Source: Streptomyces sp. NBC_00259 (lineage in GTDB: Bacteria > Actinomycetota > Actinomycetes > Streptomycetales > Streptomycetaceae). From it: a DNA stretch of 64,000 nt. The first letter of the stretch is position 1. Each line of letters opens with the position of its first letter. The position numbers and the translations under genes were made by a program. The DNA lies in the NCBI RefSeq assembly GCF_036181745.1, contig NZ_CP108080.1, positions 6,947,501 through 7,011,500 of the forward strand, in the 5' to 3' direction. Positions 8,913-16,670 of this stretch are shown here, one piece after another. Under the pieces are notes generated by a model. It saw only the letters and a program-made list of their open reading frames with translations. It made no database searches and was not told the origin of the DNA.

Positions 8913-9404
8913 TCAACGGCCGTAGTTCGCCCGGCACAGCGCGACGAAGGACGGATCGGCGACACCGTTCGACGCACGGCACAGGTCGTCCATGTCGTAG
9001 TGGGTCCGCGGCCGGGGCGGGTGCACACCGGAACGCGACTTGCGCGGCTGCCGCGACCGGGCCTGCTCCGCGCGGTCCGGCTGAATCGCCGGCGCCGCGT
9101 CGGGCCGCTCGTCCCGGGGCCGCTTCGCCGGGGTCCGCGCCGGGGCCTCGCGCTGCGGGGAGACCTCGGCCTTCTTCTCGTCCGCGATCCGCGGCAGCGG
9201 CGGCTTCTGCGGCCCGGTCGAGGCGAGTTCGCCGTCCGCCGTCGGCTCCGCGGGCCGCTCCGGCCCGGCCGGTGCCGCCGACCGGTCGCCCGCCGGGGCG
9301 AGTCCGGCCGCCGGCGGTTGTGGAGGCACGGCGGACACCGAGACACAGCCGGTCGTCGCGGTGAGAAGGACGGCAAGGGCGAGAGGCCTGATCCGGGGGT
9401 GCAT
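8913..9404 (-). CDS. Small lipoprotein, Pro/Arg-rich linker, hypothetical
   Basis: 163 residues from ATG 9404; a longer frame from 9446 would bury the signal. LALAVLLTATTGC is a lipobox-type signal peptide, so the mature protein should be lipid-anchored. A long low-complexity Pro/Ala/Arg linker leads to a compact C-terminal tail with two cysteines (MDDLCRASNGVADPSFVALC). I do not recognise a functional family. It is convergent with the laccase gene, with 14 bp between stops. Confidence 0.7.
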   Translation of the reverse strand: MHPRIRPLALAVLLTATTGCVSVSAVPPQPPAAGLAPAGDRSAAPAGPERPAEPTADGELASTGPQKPPLPRIADEKKAEVSPQREAPARTPAKRPRDERPDAAPAIQPDRAEQARSRQPRKSRSGVHPPRPRTHYDMDDLCRASNGVADPSFVALCRANYGR

Positions 9405-9723
9405 CCGCCCACCCTGCCGCAGCGCGGCCCCGCGGGGCGACGGCACACGGGCGGACCCACCATGACGAGTGATCGGGCGGGACCCAGGGCGACGTCGGTC
9501 GTTGATAGGGCCGACATCGTCATGCCGCGATCACCTCGGCCGGCGCCTCGTACGCTGTACGGCATCGGGCCACCACACCCGGCACGGGGTCCACGAGATG
9601 TGCGTGCACCACGCGGCACGGGCGGCACTGCGTGCGGCGGGGCGGGATCGGTAGCAGACTCGTCAAGGGGGCGAGCCACGACCACGGGGCCGATCCCGGC
9701 CGCCCACGAAGGAGCGACGCGCC
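9405..9723. other. 319-bp intergenic stretch between divergent genes
   Basis: It holds the two divergent promoters by position. No convincing operator, hairpin or coding frame was seen, apart from AAGGAG just before the VOC gene start. Confidence 0.4.
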
Positions 9724-10518
9724 ATGCTCACCCCCCGCTATCTCACCGGCTCCCCGAACTGGCTCGACCTCGGCACCCCCGACCTCCAGGGCGCGGCGGC
9801 GTTCTACGGCGGCCTGTTCGGATGGGCCTTCCAGTCGGCGGGGCCCGAGGCCGGCGGTTACGGAATGTTCCAGCTGGACGGCAAGACCGCCGCCGGAGGC
9901 ATGACGGTCCCCGCGGAGCGGAGCGGCACCGCCTGGACCCTCTACTTCCAGTCCACCAGCGCCGATGACACGGCCAAACGGGTGAGGGACGGCGGCGGAG
10001 CGGTCGAGCACGAGCCGTCGGACGTCTGGGACCTGGGCCGTATGGCGCACTTCACCGACCCGGCGGGGGCCGGCTTCGCCACCTGGCAGCCGGGCACCAA
10101 CAAGGGCCTGGACCTGGTGAACGAGACGGGCGCGCTGTGCTGGGCCGAGCTCTACACGCCGGAGACGGACGCGGCGATGCGCTTCTACCGGTCGGTCTTC
10201 GGCTGGGACGAGTTCGCCGTGCCCCTCCCGGGCGGCGACAGCTATACGACGGTCAACCCCGCGGGCGCGGGCGAGGACGCGATGTTCGCCGGCCTCGTCC
10301 CCCTGGAGGCCGACCCGGCCGAGGCGGCGGAAGGACCGTACTGGCTCCCGTACTTCGAGGTCACGGACACGGACGCGGTGGCGGCGAGCGCGGCACGCCT
10401 CGGCGGCACGGTCCGTACGGAGCCGATCGACCTGGAGGACGTGGGGCGCATCGCGAAGCTCGCGGACCCGTACGGAGCGCGCTTCGCCGTGATCACGAGC
10501 GTGGCGCAGGAGGCGTGA
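9724..10518 (+). CDS. Tandem VOC/glyoxalase-fold protein
   Basis: 264 residues made of two vicinal-oxygen-chelate modules: the first about 8-120 (NWLDLGTPDLQGAAAFYGG, GWAF), the second about 137-260 (CWAELYTPETDAAMRFYRS, FGWDEF). The pattern resembles the actinobacterial VOC family that includes the CFP30B-type antigen. The metal and substrate are not predictable; bleomycin/fosfomycin-type binding or hydroxylase activity would be overreach. AGGAG lies upstream of the ATG. The gene's TGA lies within the first unit of a seven-copy 14-bp tandem array. Confidence 0.85.
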   Translation: MLTPRYLTGSPNWLDLGTPDLQGAAAFYGGLFGWAFQSAGPEAGGYGMFQLDGKTAAGGMTVPAERSGTAWTLYFQSTSADDTAKRVRDGGGAVEHEPSDVWDLGRMAHFTDPAGAGFATWQPGTNKGLDLVNETGALCWAELYTPETDAAMRFYRSVFGWDEFAVPLPGGDSYTTVNPAGAGEDAMFAGLVPLEADPAEAAEGPYWLPYFEVTDTDAVAASAARLGGTVRTEPIDLEDVGRIAKLADPYGARFAVITSVAQEA

Positions 10519-10606
10519 CGCGGGAGGCGTGACGCGGGAGGCGTGACGCGGGAGGCGTGACGCGGGAGGCGTGACGCGGGAGGCGTGACGCGGGAGGCGT
10601 GACGCG
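10513..10606 (+). repeat. 14-bp tandem array starting at a stop codon (7 copies)
   Basis: The unit GCGTGACGCGGGAG repeats at 10513, 10527, 10541, 10555, 10569, 10583 and 10597, essentially without error. The VOC gene's TGA (10516-10518) is inside copy 1. The 14-bp period is not a codon multiple and the unit is not palindromic, so neither coding nor terminator function is evident. Confidence 0.95.
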
Positions 10607-10674
10607 GCCAGGCCGAGCGGACCGTTGAGCGTTCATTGACACGGTGTTTATCGCCGCCGGGCAGCCTGTCCATC

Positions 10675-10932
10675 ATGCCGATCAACACCACGCCCGAGCA
10701 CGAACTCTCCTGGCAGGAAACGGCCCTGTGCGCCCAGGCCGGCCCCGAATTCTTCTTCCCGGCGCCCGGTTCCTCCACCCGCGAGGCGAAGCAACTGTGC
10801 GGCGCGTGCGAGGGGCGGGTGGCGTGCCTGGAGTACGCGCTCGCGAACGACGAGCGGTTCGGTGTGTGGGGCGGGATGTCGGAGAAGGAACGGGGCAGGC
10901 TGCGACGTTCCCAGCTCCGGCGGCGGGGCTAG
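10675..10932 (+). CDS. WhiB-like (Wbl) iron-sulfur regulator
   Basis: 85 residues from the ATG at 10675; an upstream in-frame TTG at 10636 is less likely. Four cysteines (Cys19, 42, 45, 51: C-x22-C-x2-C-x5-C) form the [4Fe-4S] site. FGVWGGMSEKERGRLRR is the conserved G[V/I]WGG turn with a basic DNA-contacting tail. Wbl proteins regulate development, redox response or antibiotic resistance, usually with a sigma factor. It is not WhiB, WhiD, WblA or WblE as I remember them. Its ribosome site is weak. It is convergent with a chitosanase gene and has no obvious operon partner. Confidence 0.93.
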   Translation: MPINTTPEHELSWQETALCAQAGPEFFFPAPGSSTREAKQLCGACEGRVACLEYALANDERFGVWGGMSEKERGRLRRSQLRRRG

Positions 10933-10956
10933 GGTCCGTCCGCGCGACTGGAGTCC

Positions 10957-10996
10957 GTCAGCCCGTCAGCCCGTCAGCCCGTCAGTCCGTCCGTCA
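10957..10996 (-). repeat. 8-bp tandem repeats behind the chitosanase stop
   Basis: On the minus strand the chitosanase TGA (10996-10994) is followed by about four or five copies of TGACGGGC or TGACGGAC, with start points 8 bp apart at 10957, 10965, 10973 and 10981 on the plus strand. Every copy repeats a TGA. This is another case of a tandem array anchored on a stop codon. Confidence 0.85.
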
Positions 10997-11926
10997 GGCC
11001 GCCGGGATGCGGAACGTCTCCCCGTACACCTGCCACTCCAGCGGGGCCGTCAGGTCCAGGTTGCCGTCCCGCAGGAACACCCGTTGCGCGGTGTCGATGC
11101 GGGAGGTGTCGCGCTGGGCCGTGCTGAGCCTGGTCTTCATGACCGAACGGCTCGCGTCGAGGACGGCGTTCAGGTACACCTTTTCGTCACCGCCCTCGGC
11201 CGCCGTCCTCGCCTGCTGCATGGCCGCTCGCCGGATGCCGTAGAAGCCGTGCTCGTCCAGGCCGGGGCCGTGGAGCAGCATCGCATCGTAGTAGATGAAC
11301 TGGCCGAGCGTGCCGAGGCCGTCCATCTTCGCCAGCCGGACGGCCGGGTCGAAGTAGATCCGGTCGCGCGCCGCGTCCTGGGCGTCGCGGAAGGCCTGCT
11401 TCTTGGCCTCGGCGACCCAGGCCGCGGCGAAGCCGGGGTCCAGACCCTCGTGGGTATCGGTGCCGTCGACCTGCCGGAGGGCGGGGAGGTACCGGGCGAG
11501 GCCGTTGTCCGGGTGGGTCGCGGTGTACGCCTCGACGAGCTGGAGCATGTCGTTGGTGCCGGAACAGAAGCCGATGATCCCCGCGGTGTAGCCGTTGCCG
11601 TCGCCGAGGTCCTCGATGGCGCCGTACCGGCCGCGCCAGTTGAGCGTGGAGTGCTCGGCGCTGGCCACGAGCCGCGCGGCGATCTCCTTCTTCGCGGGGT
11701 CGGCGAGCCCCGGCGGCAAGGTGTCGATCCGCTCGTCCAGCGCTCGCTGCTCCGCCGCCGAGCCCGCCTTGAGCGGATTCGGCGCGGGAGTGGCCGCCTG
11801 CCGCACCGCCTGCGGCCGGTCGGCGAGGGGCACCTCGTCCTCCCCGCCGAGGCCGACGCCGAGGACGAGCGACACGGCGGCGGCGGCCGGTGCGCCGATG
11901 AGAACGATGCGGGTCACGGGTTTCAC
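10994..11926 (-). CDS. csn: Secreted GH46 chitosanase
   Basis: 310 residues from a GTG at 11926 (VKPVTRIVLIG) with an N-terminal signal or anchor of about 35 residues. The GH46 signature SAEHSTLNWRGRYGAIED contains the predicted general-acid Glu, and DGNGYTAGIIGFCSGTND contains the catalytic Asp plus the conserved glycine-rich loop. The enzyme endo-hydrolyses chitosan by an inverting mechanism outside the cell. Further-upstream in-frame starts lie in repeat-rich DNA and are unlikely. The ribosome site is weak; TACTCT about 9 nt upstream could be a -10 for a nearly leaderless transcript (weak). It is convergent with the Wbl gene. Confidence 0.93.
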   Translation of the reverse strand: MKPVTRIVLIGAPAAAAVSLVLGVGLGGEDEVPLADRPQAVRQAATPAPNPLKAGSAAEQRALDERIDTLPPGLADPAKKEIAARLVASAEHSTLNWRGRYGAIEDLGDGNGYTAGIIGFCSGTNDMLQLVEAYTATHPDNGLARYLPALRQVDGTDTHEGLDPGFAAAWVAEAKKQAFRDAQDAARDRIYFDPAVRLAKMDGLGTLGQFIYYDAMLLHGPGLDEHGFYGIRRAAMQQARTAAEGGDEKVYLNAVLDASRSVMKTRLSTAQRDTSRIDTAQRVFLRDGNLDLTAPLEWQVYGETFRIPAA

Positions 11927-12070
11927 GCCGCACAGAGTACGGTCCGCGCCACCGGCACAGAACGCCCGGGCGCAAACCTGTGACCCGCAGGTAGCCCACG
12001 ACGCCCGCTGACGGCCACCGGGCGCCATCTGGCTGCCCACCGGCCCGGCCCGAGAGCCTTGTGCCCGAGT

Positions 12071-12456
12071 CCCGGGGCCTGCCTGGGCGCCCGGGCGCGG
12101 CGCTGGCAGGTCGCGGCCCAGGACGGTCATGCGCGGTCCGGGGGGTCACGGCCCAGTGCCGGCGCCGTCGGGCGCGGTCCCGGGCCGGCCTGGGTGCTCC
12201 CGGCGTAGACCCGGGATTGCCCGGGCGTCCAGGCGCGGCGCCGGCAGGTCGCGGCCCAGGACGGTCAGGCGCAGTCCGGGCCGGTCACGGCCCAGGGTTG
12301 ACGCCATCGGACGCAGTCACGGGCGGACCGGGTGCTTTCCGGCTCAGTCCCGGGGATTGCCCGGGCGCCTAGGCGCGGACCGGCCGGTCACGGCCCAGTG
12401 GCCGCGCCGTCGGACGCGGTCCCGGGCGGACCCGGGTGCTTCCCGGCGCAGACCCG
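12071..12456. repeat. 139-bp imperfect tandem repeats in a 644-bp gene-free stretch
   Basis: The region 11927-12570 has no supported gene. Three head-to-tail copies begin at 12071 (CCCGGGGCCTG), 12210 (CCCGGGATTGC) and 12349 (CCCGGGGATTGC). The first two are exactly 139 bp; the third is 104 bp to the next CCCGGG at 12453, lacking an internal segment. Shared blocks include GGCGCGGCGC, GGTCACGGCCCAG and GGACGCGGTCCCGGGC. The repeats sit between the desaturase stop and the chitosanase start, both minus strand. Open frames across them are shadows of repeat composition. Confidence 0.8.
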
Positions 12457-12570
12457 GGCAGGCCCATCCGCCTTCCGGCTCGGTCCCGGTCAGCCCGGGC
12501 GTCCTCCGGCTCGGTACCGGCTCAGCGCCGACCAACCCGGGTCAGCCCGTCCAGCCCTGCTCCGCCTCGC

Positions 12571-13545
12571 TCAGCCCGCCGCGCGGGCCGCCAGGCGGGC
12601 CTTGCGGGCCGCGAGCTTCTCGTCGAACTTCCGGGCCTCCGAGTCCAGCCCGTCCATGTACAGACCAAGCTCCTCCTGCGCCTTGAGCCCCTCCGGGCCG
12701 AGGCCGTCGATCTCCATGACCTTCAGGAAGCGCAGCACCGGCTGCAGCACGTCGTCGTGGTGGATCCGCATGTTGTAGATCTCACCGATCGCCATCTGCG
12801 CCGCCGCGCGCTCGAATCCCGGTATTCCGTGCCCGGGCATCCGGAAGTTCACCACGACGTCGCGCACGGCCTGCATGGTCAGGTCCGGTGCGATCTCGAA
12901 GGCCGCACCGAGGAGGTTGCGGTAGAAGACCATGTGCAGGTTCTCGTCGGTGGCGATGCGCGCCAGCATCCGGTCGCAGACCGGGTCGCCCGACTGGTGG
13001 CCGGTGTTGCGGTGGGAGATACGGGTCGCGAGCTCCTGGAACGAGACGTACGCGACCGAGTGCAGCATCGAGTGGCGGTTGTCGGACTCGAAGCCCTCCG
13101 ACATGTGCGACATACGGAACTGCTCCAGCTTGTCCGGGTCGACGGCGCGCGAGGTGAGCAGGTAGTCGCGCATCACGATGCCGTGCCGGCCCTCCTCGGC
13201 GGTCCAGCGGTGCACCCAGGTGCCCCAGGCTCCGTCGCGGCCGAAGAGAGACGCGATCTCGTGGTGGTAGCTGGGCAGGTTGTCCTCGGTCAGCAGGTTG
13301 ACGATGAGGGCCGTCCTGCCGATGTCCGTGACCTTGGACTGGCCGGACTCCCACGCCTCGCCGTCCTCGAACAGCCCCGGGAAGTTCCGCCCGTCCGACC
13401 AGGGCACGTACTCGTGCGGCATCCAGTCCTTGGCGACCTTCATGTGCCGGTTGAGTTCCTTCTCGACCACTTCCTCCAGCGCGTACAGCAGCCGGGCGTC
13501 GGTCCACGCTTCCGAACTGCCGAGGTGGGGAGAGGTGATCGTCAC
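12571..13545 (-). CDS. desA: Acyl-ACP desaturase (ferritin-like di-iron)
   Basis: 324 residues from a GTG at 13545 with AGGAG 7 nt upstream. Di-iron ligands are visible as ALEEVVEKELNRH, TAEEGRHGIVMRD and ATDENLHMVFYRN (the ExxH motifs of soluble acyl-ACP desaturases). The enzyme introduces a cis double bond into acyl-ACP using O2 and ferredoxin and so tunes membrane fluidity. No ferredoxin gene is adjacent. A CCTACG/CGTAGG inverted repeat about 100 bp upstream suggests repressor control, as expected for lipid homeostasis. The longer frame to 13641 is Pro/Ser-rich and lacks a ribosome site. Confidence 0.93.
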   Translation of the reverse strand: MTITSPHLGSSEAWTDARLLYALEEVVEKELNRHMKVAKDWMPHEYVPWSDGRNFPGLFEDGEAWESGQSKVTDIGRTALIVNLLTEDNLPSYHHEIASLFGRDGAWGTWVHRWTAEEGRHGIVMRDYLLTSRAVDPDKLEQFRMSHMSEGFESDNRHSMLHSVAYVSFQELATRISHRNTGHQSGDPVCDRMLARIATDENLHMVFYRNLLGAAFEIAPDLTMQAVRDVVVNFRMPGHGIPGFERAAAQMAIGEIYNMRIHHDDVLQPVLRFLKVMEIDGLGPEGLKAQEELGLYMDGLDSEARKFDEKLAARKARLAARAAG

Positions 13546-13647
13546 GGGTGCTCCTGGGGGCGGGGATGAGGACGGGGGACGGAACGGGGAAACGAGCGGA
13601 ACGAACGTCGCCGGGGCAGCGCGCCGGCCGGATGAGGGCATGCGACT

Positions 13648-13680
13648 ACCTACGGCTTCGTAGGTTACGAGACCGTAGGT
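13648..13680. promoter_or_regulatory. Operator-like inverted and direct repeats upstream of desaturase
   Basis: ACCTACG-GCTT-CGTAGGT (13648-13665) is a perfect 7-bp inverted repeat, and a third half-site, CCGTAGGT, ends at 13680. A TetR-type repressor sensing acyl-CoA is a typical binder of such sites at desaturase genes, but no such regulator is adjacent. Confidence 0.6.
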
Positions 13681-13737
13681 TAAAGGCGGGGTAAGCCATC
13701 GTCCAAGCCCGTGAGCGTGATGTCTGCCTACGCGTCG

Positions 13738-14514
13738 TTATGCGTGCAGGTTTCGTAGGCGTACCGAGAGACAGGTCACGCAGCCTTCGAGCTTCTCGAA
13801 CTCGCTGATATCGACCGGAACGGGCGTATATCCAAGATCCATGAACAGCTCCGCTGTCTTGGGCGCACTCGTCGCCATCAGCAGTTTTCCGCCGCCGAGC
13901 AGCACCACGTGCGCCCCGGCCTCCTCGGGCACGGCGAGGAAGCGCGGGAACAGCGAAGGCTGCTCGACGAGCGGCTCGTAGCCGATCACGGTCCCGTCGG
14001 GCAGGGCGGTCACCGCCGACTTCAGATGGAGTACACGCGACAGCGGTACGGGGACGACGCGCGCCCCCAGCGGCGCGAAGACCGCCCGCAGCTGCTGCAC
14101 ACCGGCCGCGTTGGTCCGGCCGCCCCGCCCCACGTAGATCGTGTCGCCGATCTTGAGGACATCGCCGCCGTCGAGCGTGCCCGGCTCCCAGACCCAGTTC
14201 ACCGAGCAGCCGAGCCGGGCCAGGGCCTCCTCGACCCCATCCGTCTCGGGACGGCGCGACGCGGCCCCGGACCGGGCGATGAGGGCCACGTTCCGGAACA
14301 TCACGACGGTGTCCTCGACGAAGACGCCGTCCGGACAGTCGTCGGCCGGGTCGGCCTCCACCGTGTCCCAGCCGTGCGCGCGCAGGGCGTCGCCGTACGC
14401 CTCCCACTGGGCGAGCGCCGCCCCCACGTCGACGGGACGGCGCTCCACATGGGTGACCAGGCCCTCCGCCAGGCGTGGGCTCGGGCGTCGGATCAGGGCT
14501 CTTCTGCTCGGCAC
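13738..14514 (-). CDS. ddaH: Dimethylarginine dimethylaminohydrolase (DDAH)
   Basis: 258 residues, the usual bacterial DDAH length, from a GTG at 14514 with GGAG 6 nt upstream. Guanidino-group hydrolase fold: FVEDTVVMF and DGGDVLKIG carry the acidic substrate-binding residues, RVLHLKSAVT the catalytic His, and GCVTCLS near the C-terminus the nucleophilic Cys. It hydrolyses methylated arginine to citrulline and methylamine; some family members act on arginine or agmatine instead. It appears monocistronic, with the ABC-F gene upstream on the same strand ending about 150 bp away. Confidence 0.9.
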   Translation of the reverse strand: MPSRRALIRRPSPRLAEGLVTHVERRPVDVGAALAQWEAYGDALRAHGWDTVEADPADDCPDGVFVEDTVVMFRNVALIARSGAASRRPETDGVEEALARLGCSVNWVWEPGTLDGGDVLKIGDTIYVGRGGRTNAAGVQQLRAVFAPLGARVVPVPLSRVLHLKSAVTALPDGTVIGYEPLVEQPSLFPRFLAVPEEAGAHVVLLGGGKLLMATSAPKTAELFMDLGYTPVPVDISEFEKLEGCVTCLSVRLRNLHA

Positions 14515-14623
14515 GGGCTCTCCAGGGGCCGATCGGGGGGTGACGGGGCCATCACTAGCCCCATCTGCCCCGTTCCGTAAAGACCACACGGGCTCTTGAG
14601 CGCCGCACCGGGCGGCTCACCGG

Positions 14624-14674
14624 CTCAGCCCCGTGTCACCGCCTCAGCCCCGTGTCACCGCCTCAGCCCCGTGG
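14624..14674 (-). repeat. 19-bp tandem repeats anchored on the ABC-F stop codon
   Basis: CTCAGCCCCGTGTCACCGC occurs at 14624-14642 and 14643-14661, with a third partial copy from 14662 that contains the real stop (TCA at 14663-14665, TGA on the minus strand). Copies therefore extend downstream of the gene, each repeating the stop codon. Confidence 0.93.
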
Positions 14675-16303
14675 ATACGCCTCCCGCACCTCCTCCGCCG
14701 TCGTGGGCCGCAGCTCGCCGTCGAGGAGCAGCCAGCGGGTGATCCCGAGGGACTCCAGGAACGTCACGTCATGGCTCGCCACGATCAGTGCTCCCTCGTA
14801 CGCATCGAGCGCCTCGGTCAGCCCCCGCACGCTCGCCATGTCCAGGTTGTTCGTCGGCTCGTCCAGCATGAGCAGCTGCGGCGCCGGTTCGGCGAGCAGC
14901 AGCGCCGCCAGCGCGGCCCGGAACCGCTCGCCGCCGGAGAGCGTGCCGGCCAGCTGCTCCGCCCGCGCTCCCCGGAAGAGGAAGCGGGCCAGCCGTGCCC
15001 GGATCGTGTTGTTCGTCGCCTCGGGCGCGAACCGCGCGACGTTCTCGACCACGCTCAGCCCGTCGTCGAGAACGTCCAGCCGCTGGGGAAGGAAACGCAG
15101 CGGCACCTCTGCCCCCACCTCGCCCGCGACCGGCTCCAGTTCGCCGGCGATCGTGCGCAACAGCGTGGTCTTGCCTGCCCCGTTGCGCCCGACGAGCGCG
15201 ATCCGCTCCGGGCCGCGAAGTTCGAACTCGCCCTCGACACGGGCCCCGTAACGCAGCTCGACCCCGGAGAGCCGCAGGACACCACGGCCCGGATGCACCT
15301 TGGTGTACGGAAGCTCGACCCGGATCTCGTCGTCGTCCCGCACCGCCTCCACGGCCTCCGCCAGCCGTTCCTTCGCCTCGCTCAGCTTCTCCGTGTGCAT
15401 GATGCGGTGCTTGCCCGCCGACACCTGCGCCTGACGTTTGCGCGCTCCCATCACGATCTTGGGCTCGCGCTTCTGCTCGAACATCTTCTGCCCGTAGCGC
15501 CTGCGGCGGGCCAGTTTGACCTGGGCCTCCGTCAGTTCGCGCTTCTGCCGCTGCACATCGGCCTCGGCGACACGGACCATGCGTTCCGCGGCCTCCTGCT
15601 CGACGGCCAGCGCCTCCTCGTACGCCGAGAACGCGCCGCCGTACCAGGTCACCTCGCCGTCGCGGAGATCGGCCATCTGGTCGACCCGCTCCAGCAGTTC
15701 GCGGTCGTGGCTGACCACGATCATCACTCCGGACCAGGCCTCCACCGCGTCGTACAGCCTGCCGCGCGCGTACAGATCGAGATTGTTGGTCGGCTCGTCG
15801 AGCAGGAGGACGTCTGGGCGGGCCAGCAGCAGCGCCGCGAGCCTCAGCAGCACGCATTCGCCGCCCGACATCTCGCCGATGGTCCGGTCGAGGCCGATGT
15901 GTGCGAGGCCGAGCTGATCGAGCGTGGCGCGTGCCCGTTCCTCCACGTCCCAGTCGTCGCCGACCGCGGTGAAGTTCTCCTCGCGTACGTCACCGGCCTC
16001 GATCGCGTGCAGCCCGGCACGGGCGTCGGCGATACCGAGCGCCGCGTCGACGCGCACCGACGTGTCGAGCACGACGTTCTGCGGCAGATAGCCGACGTCG
16101 CCGGCCACCCGCACGCCGCCGTCGACGGGCGTGAGTTCGCCGGCGATCAGCCGCAGCAGTGTCGACTTCCCGGAGCCGTTGAGGCCGATCAGACCGGTCC
16201 TGCCGGGTCCGACGGCGAGCTGGAAGTCCTCCAGTACCGGGGTGCCGTCCGGCCAGGAGAAGGACAGCGAGGAGCAGGTGACGTAGGTGGGGAAGGTAGA
16301 CAT
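14663..16303 (-). CDS. ABC-F ATPase, possible ribosome-protection antibiotic resistance factor
   Basis: 546 residues: two ABC ATPase domains (Walker A LNGSGKST and GRNGAGKT; signatures MSGGE and LSGGE; DEPTNNLD twice) joined by a charged linker rich in Arg/Lys (KLARRRRYGQKMFEQKREPK), with no membrane segments. ABC-F proteins bind the ribosomal E site; ARE-type members displace macrolides, lincosamides or pleuromutilins. GGGAG precedes the ATG at 6 nt. The 5' region has a tiny upstream frame and nested hairpins like antibiotic-responsive attenuators, which favours a resistance role over a housekeeping one. Drug specificity cannot be read. I recall an ABC-F gene at a comparable position in S. 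coelicolor. Confidence 0.9.
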   Translation of the reverse strand: MSTFPTYVTCSSLSFSWPDGTPVLEDFQLAVGPGRTGLIGLNGSGKSTLLRLIAGELTPVDGGVRVAGDVGYLPQNVVLDTSVRVDAALGIADARAGLHAIEAGDVREENFTAVGDDWDVEERARATLDQLGLAHIGLDRTIGEMSGGECVLLRLAALLLARPDVLLLDEPTNNLDLYARGRLYDAVEAWSGVMIVVSHDRELLERVDQMADLRDGEVTWYGGAFSAYEEALAVEQEAAERMVRVAEADVQRQKRELTEAQVKLARRRRYGQKMFEQKREPKIVMGARKRQAQVSAGKHRIMHTEKLSEAKERLAEAVEAVRDDDEIRVELPYTKVHPGRGVLRLSGVELRYGARVEGEFELRGPERIALVGRNGAGKTTLLRTIAGELEPVAGEVGAEVPLRFLPQRLDVLDDGLSVVENVARFAPEATNNTIRARLARFLFRGARAEQLAGTLSGGERFRAALAALLLAEPAPQLLMLDEPTNNLDMASVRGLTEALDAYEGALIVASHDVTFLESLGITRWLLLDGELRPTTAEEVREAYPRG

Positions 16304-16475
16304 ACGGGTCTCCCTGTTGCGTGAGAAGTAAAGGGGGGCAACGGGTGAGACACCGGTCGGACAGCACAAAGGCCCTGGTCCGGGAAACGGGACGGCTCGT
16401 ACGCCGAGGTCGCACACGGGCACGCGGGCGGAAAGCCGCGTGACACGGTGTCTCAGGACCTCAGACGAGCAACGT
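16304..16475 (-). promoter_or_regulatory. Putative attenuator leader of the ABC-F gene
   Basis: Reading the minus strand toward the gene: a GGAGAAGG ribosome-site-like sequence followed by a three-codon frame TTG-CTC-GTC-TGA (16472-16461); a hairpin CACGCGG/CCGCGTG at 16421-16442; a bulged hairpin CGGAC(C)AG/CTGTCCG at 16358-16383; and a longer 9-bp pairing GAGACACCG/CGGTGTCTC (16446-16454 with 16347-16355) enclosing both. Alternative pairings after a short leader peptide are the layout of drug-responsive attenuation at ABC-F and Wbl genes. The remaining bases to 16670 show nothing else. Confidence 0.45.
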
Positions 16476-16670
16476 CCTTCTCCGATCGACGACAACAGGG
16501 CCAGATACGAAGGTACGCCCGGCTCTGGCGGCCGGGCAATCGATTTACCGCGTTCCCGGACGGCAGGCGGCAGGCGGCACACGGCATTCACGACGGCAGG
16601 CGCCGGGTGCGGACGTCGATGTCGGAAACTCGCCGGACACGTCCGCCGCGGGGCTGGTTGAGTGATCGCC

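Noticed and set aside
10624..10656. Promoter for the Wbl gene (TTGAGC or TTGACA with TTATCG)
   Set aside because: The -35-like words exist, but no credible -10 sits at the right spacing for either.
12061..12686. Plus-strand open frames (Gly/Pro/Arg-rich peptides)
   Set aside because: Composition comes from the 139-bp repeats; there is no ribosome site or recognisable domain, and the frames cross into the desaturase gene.
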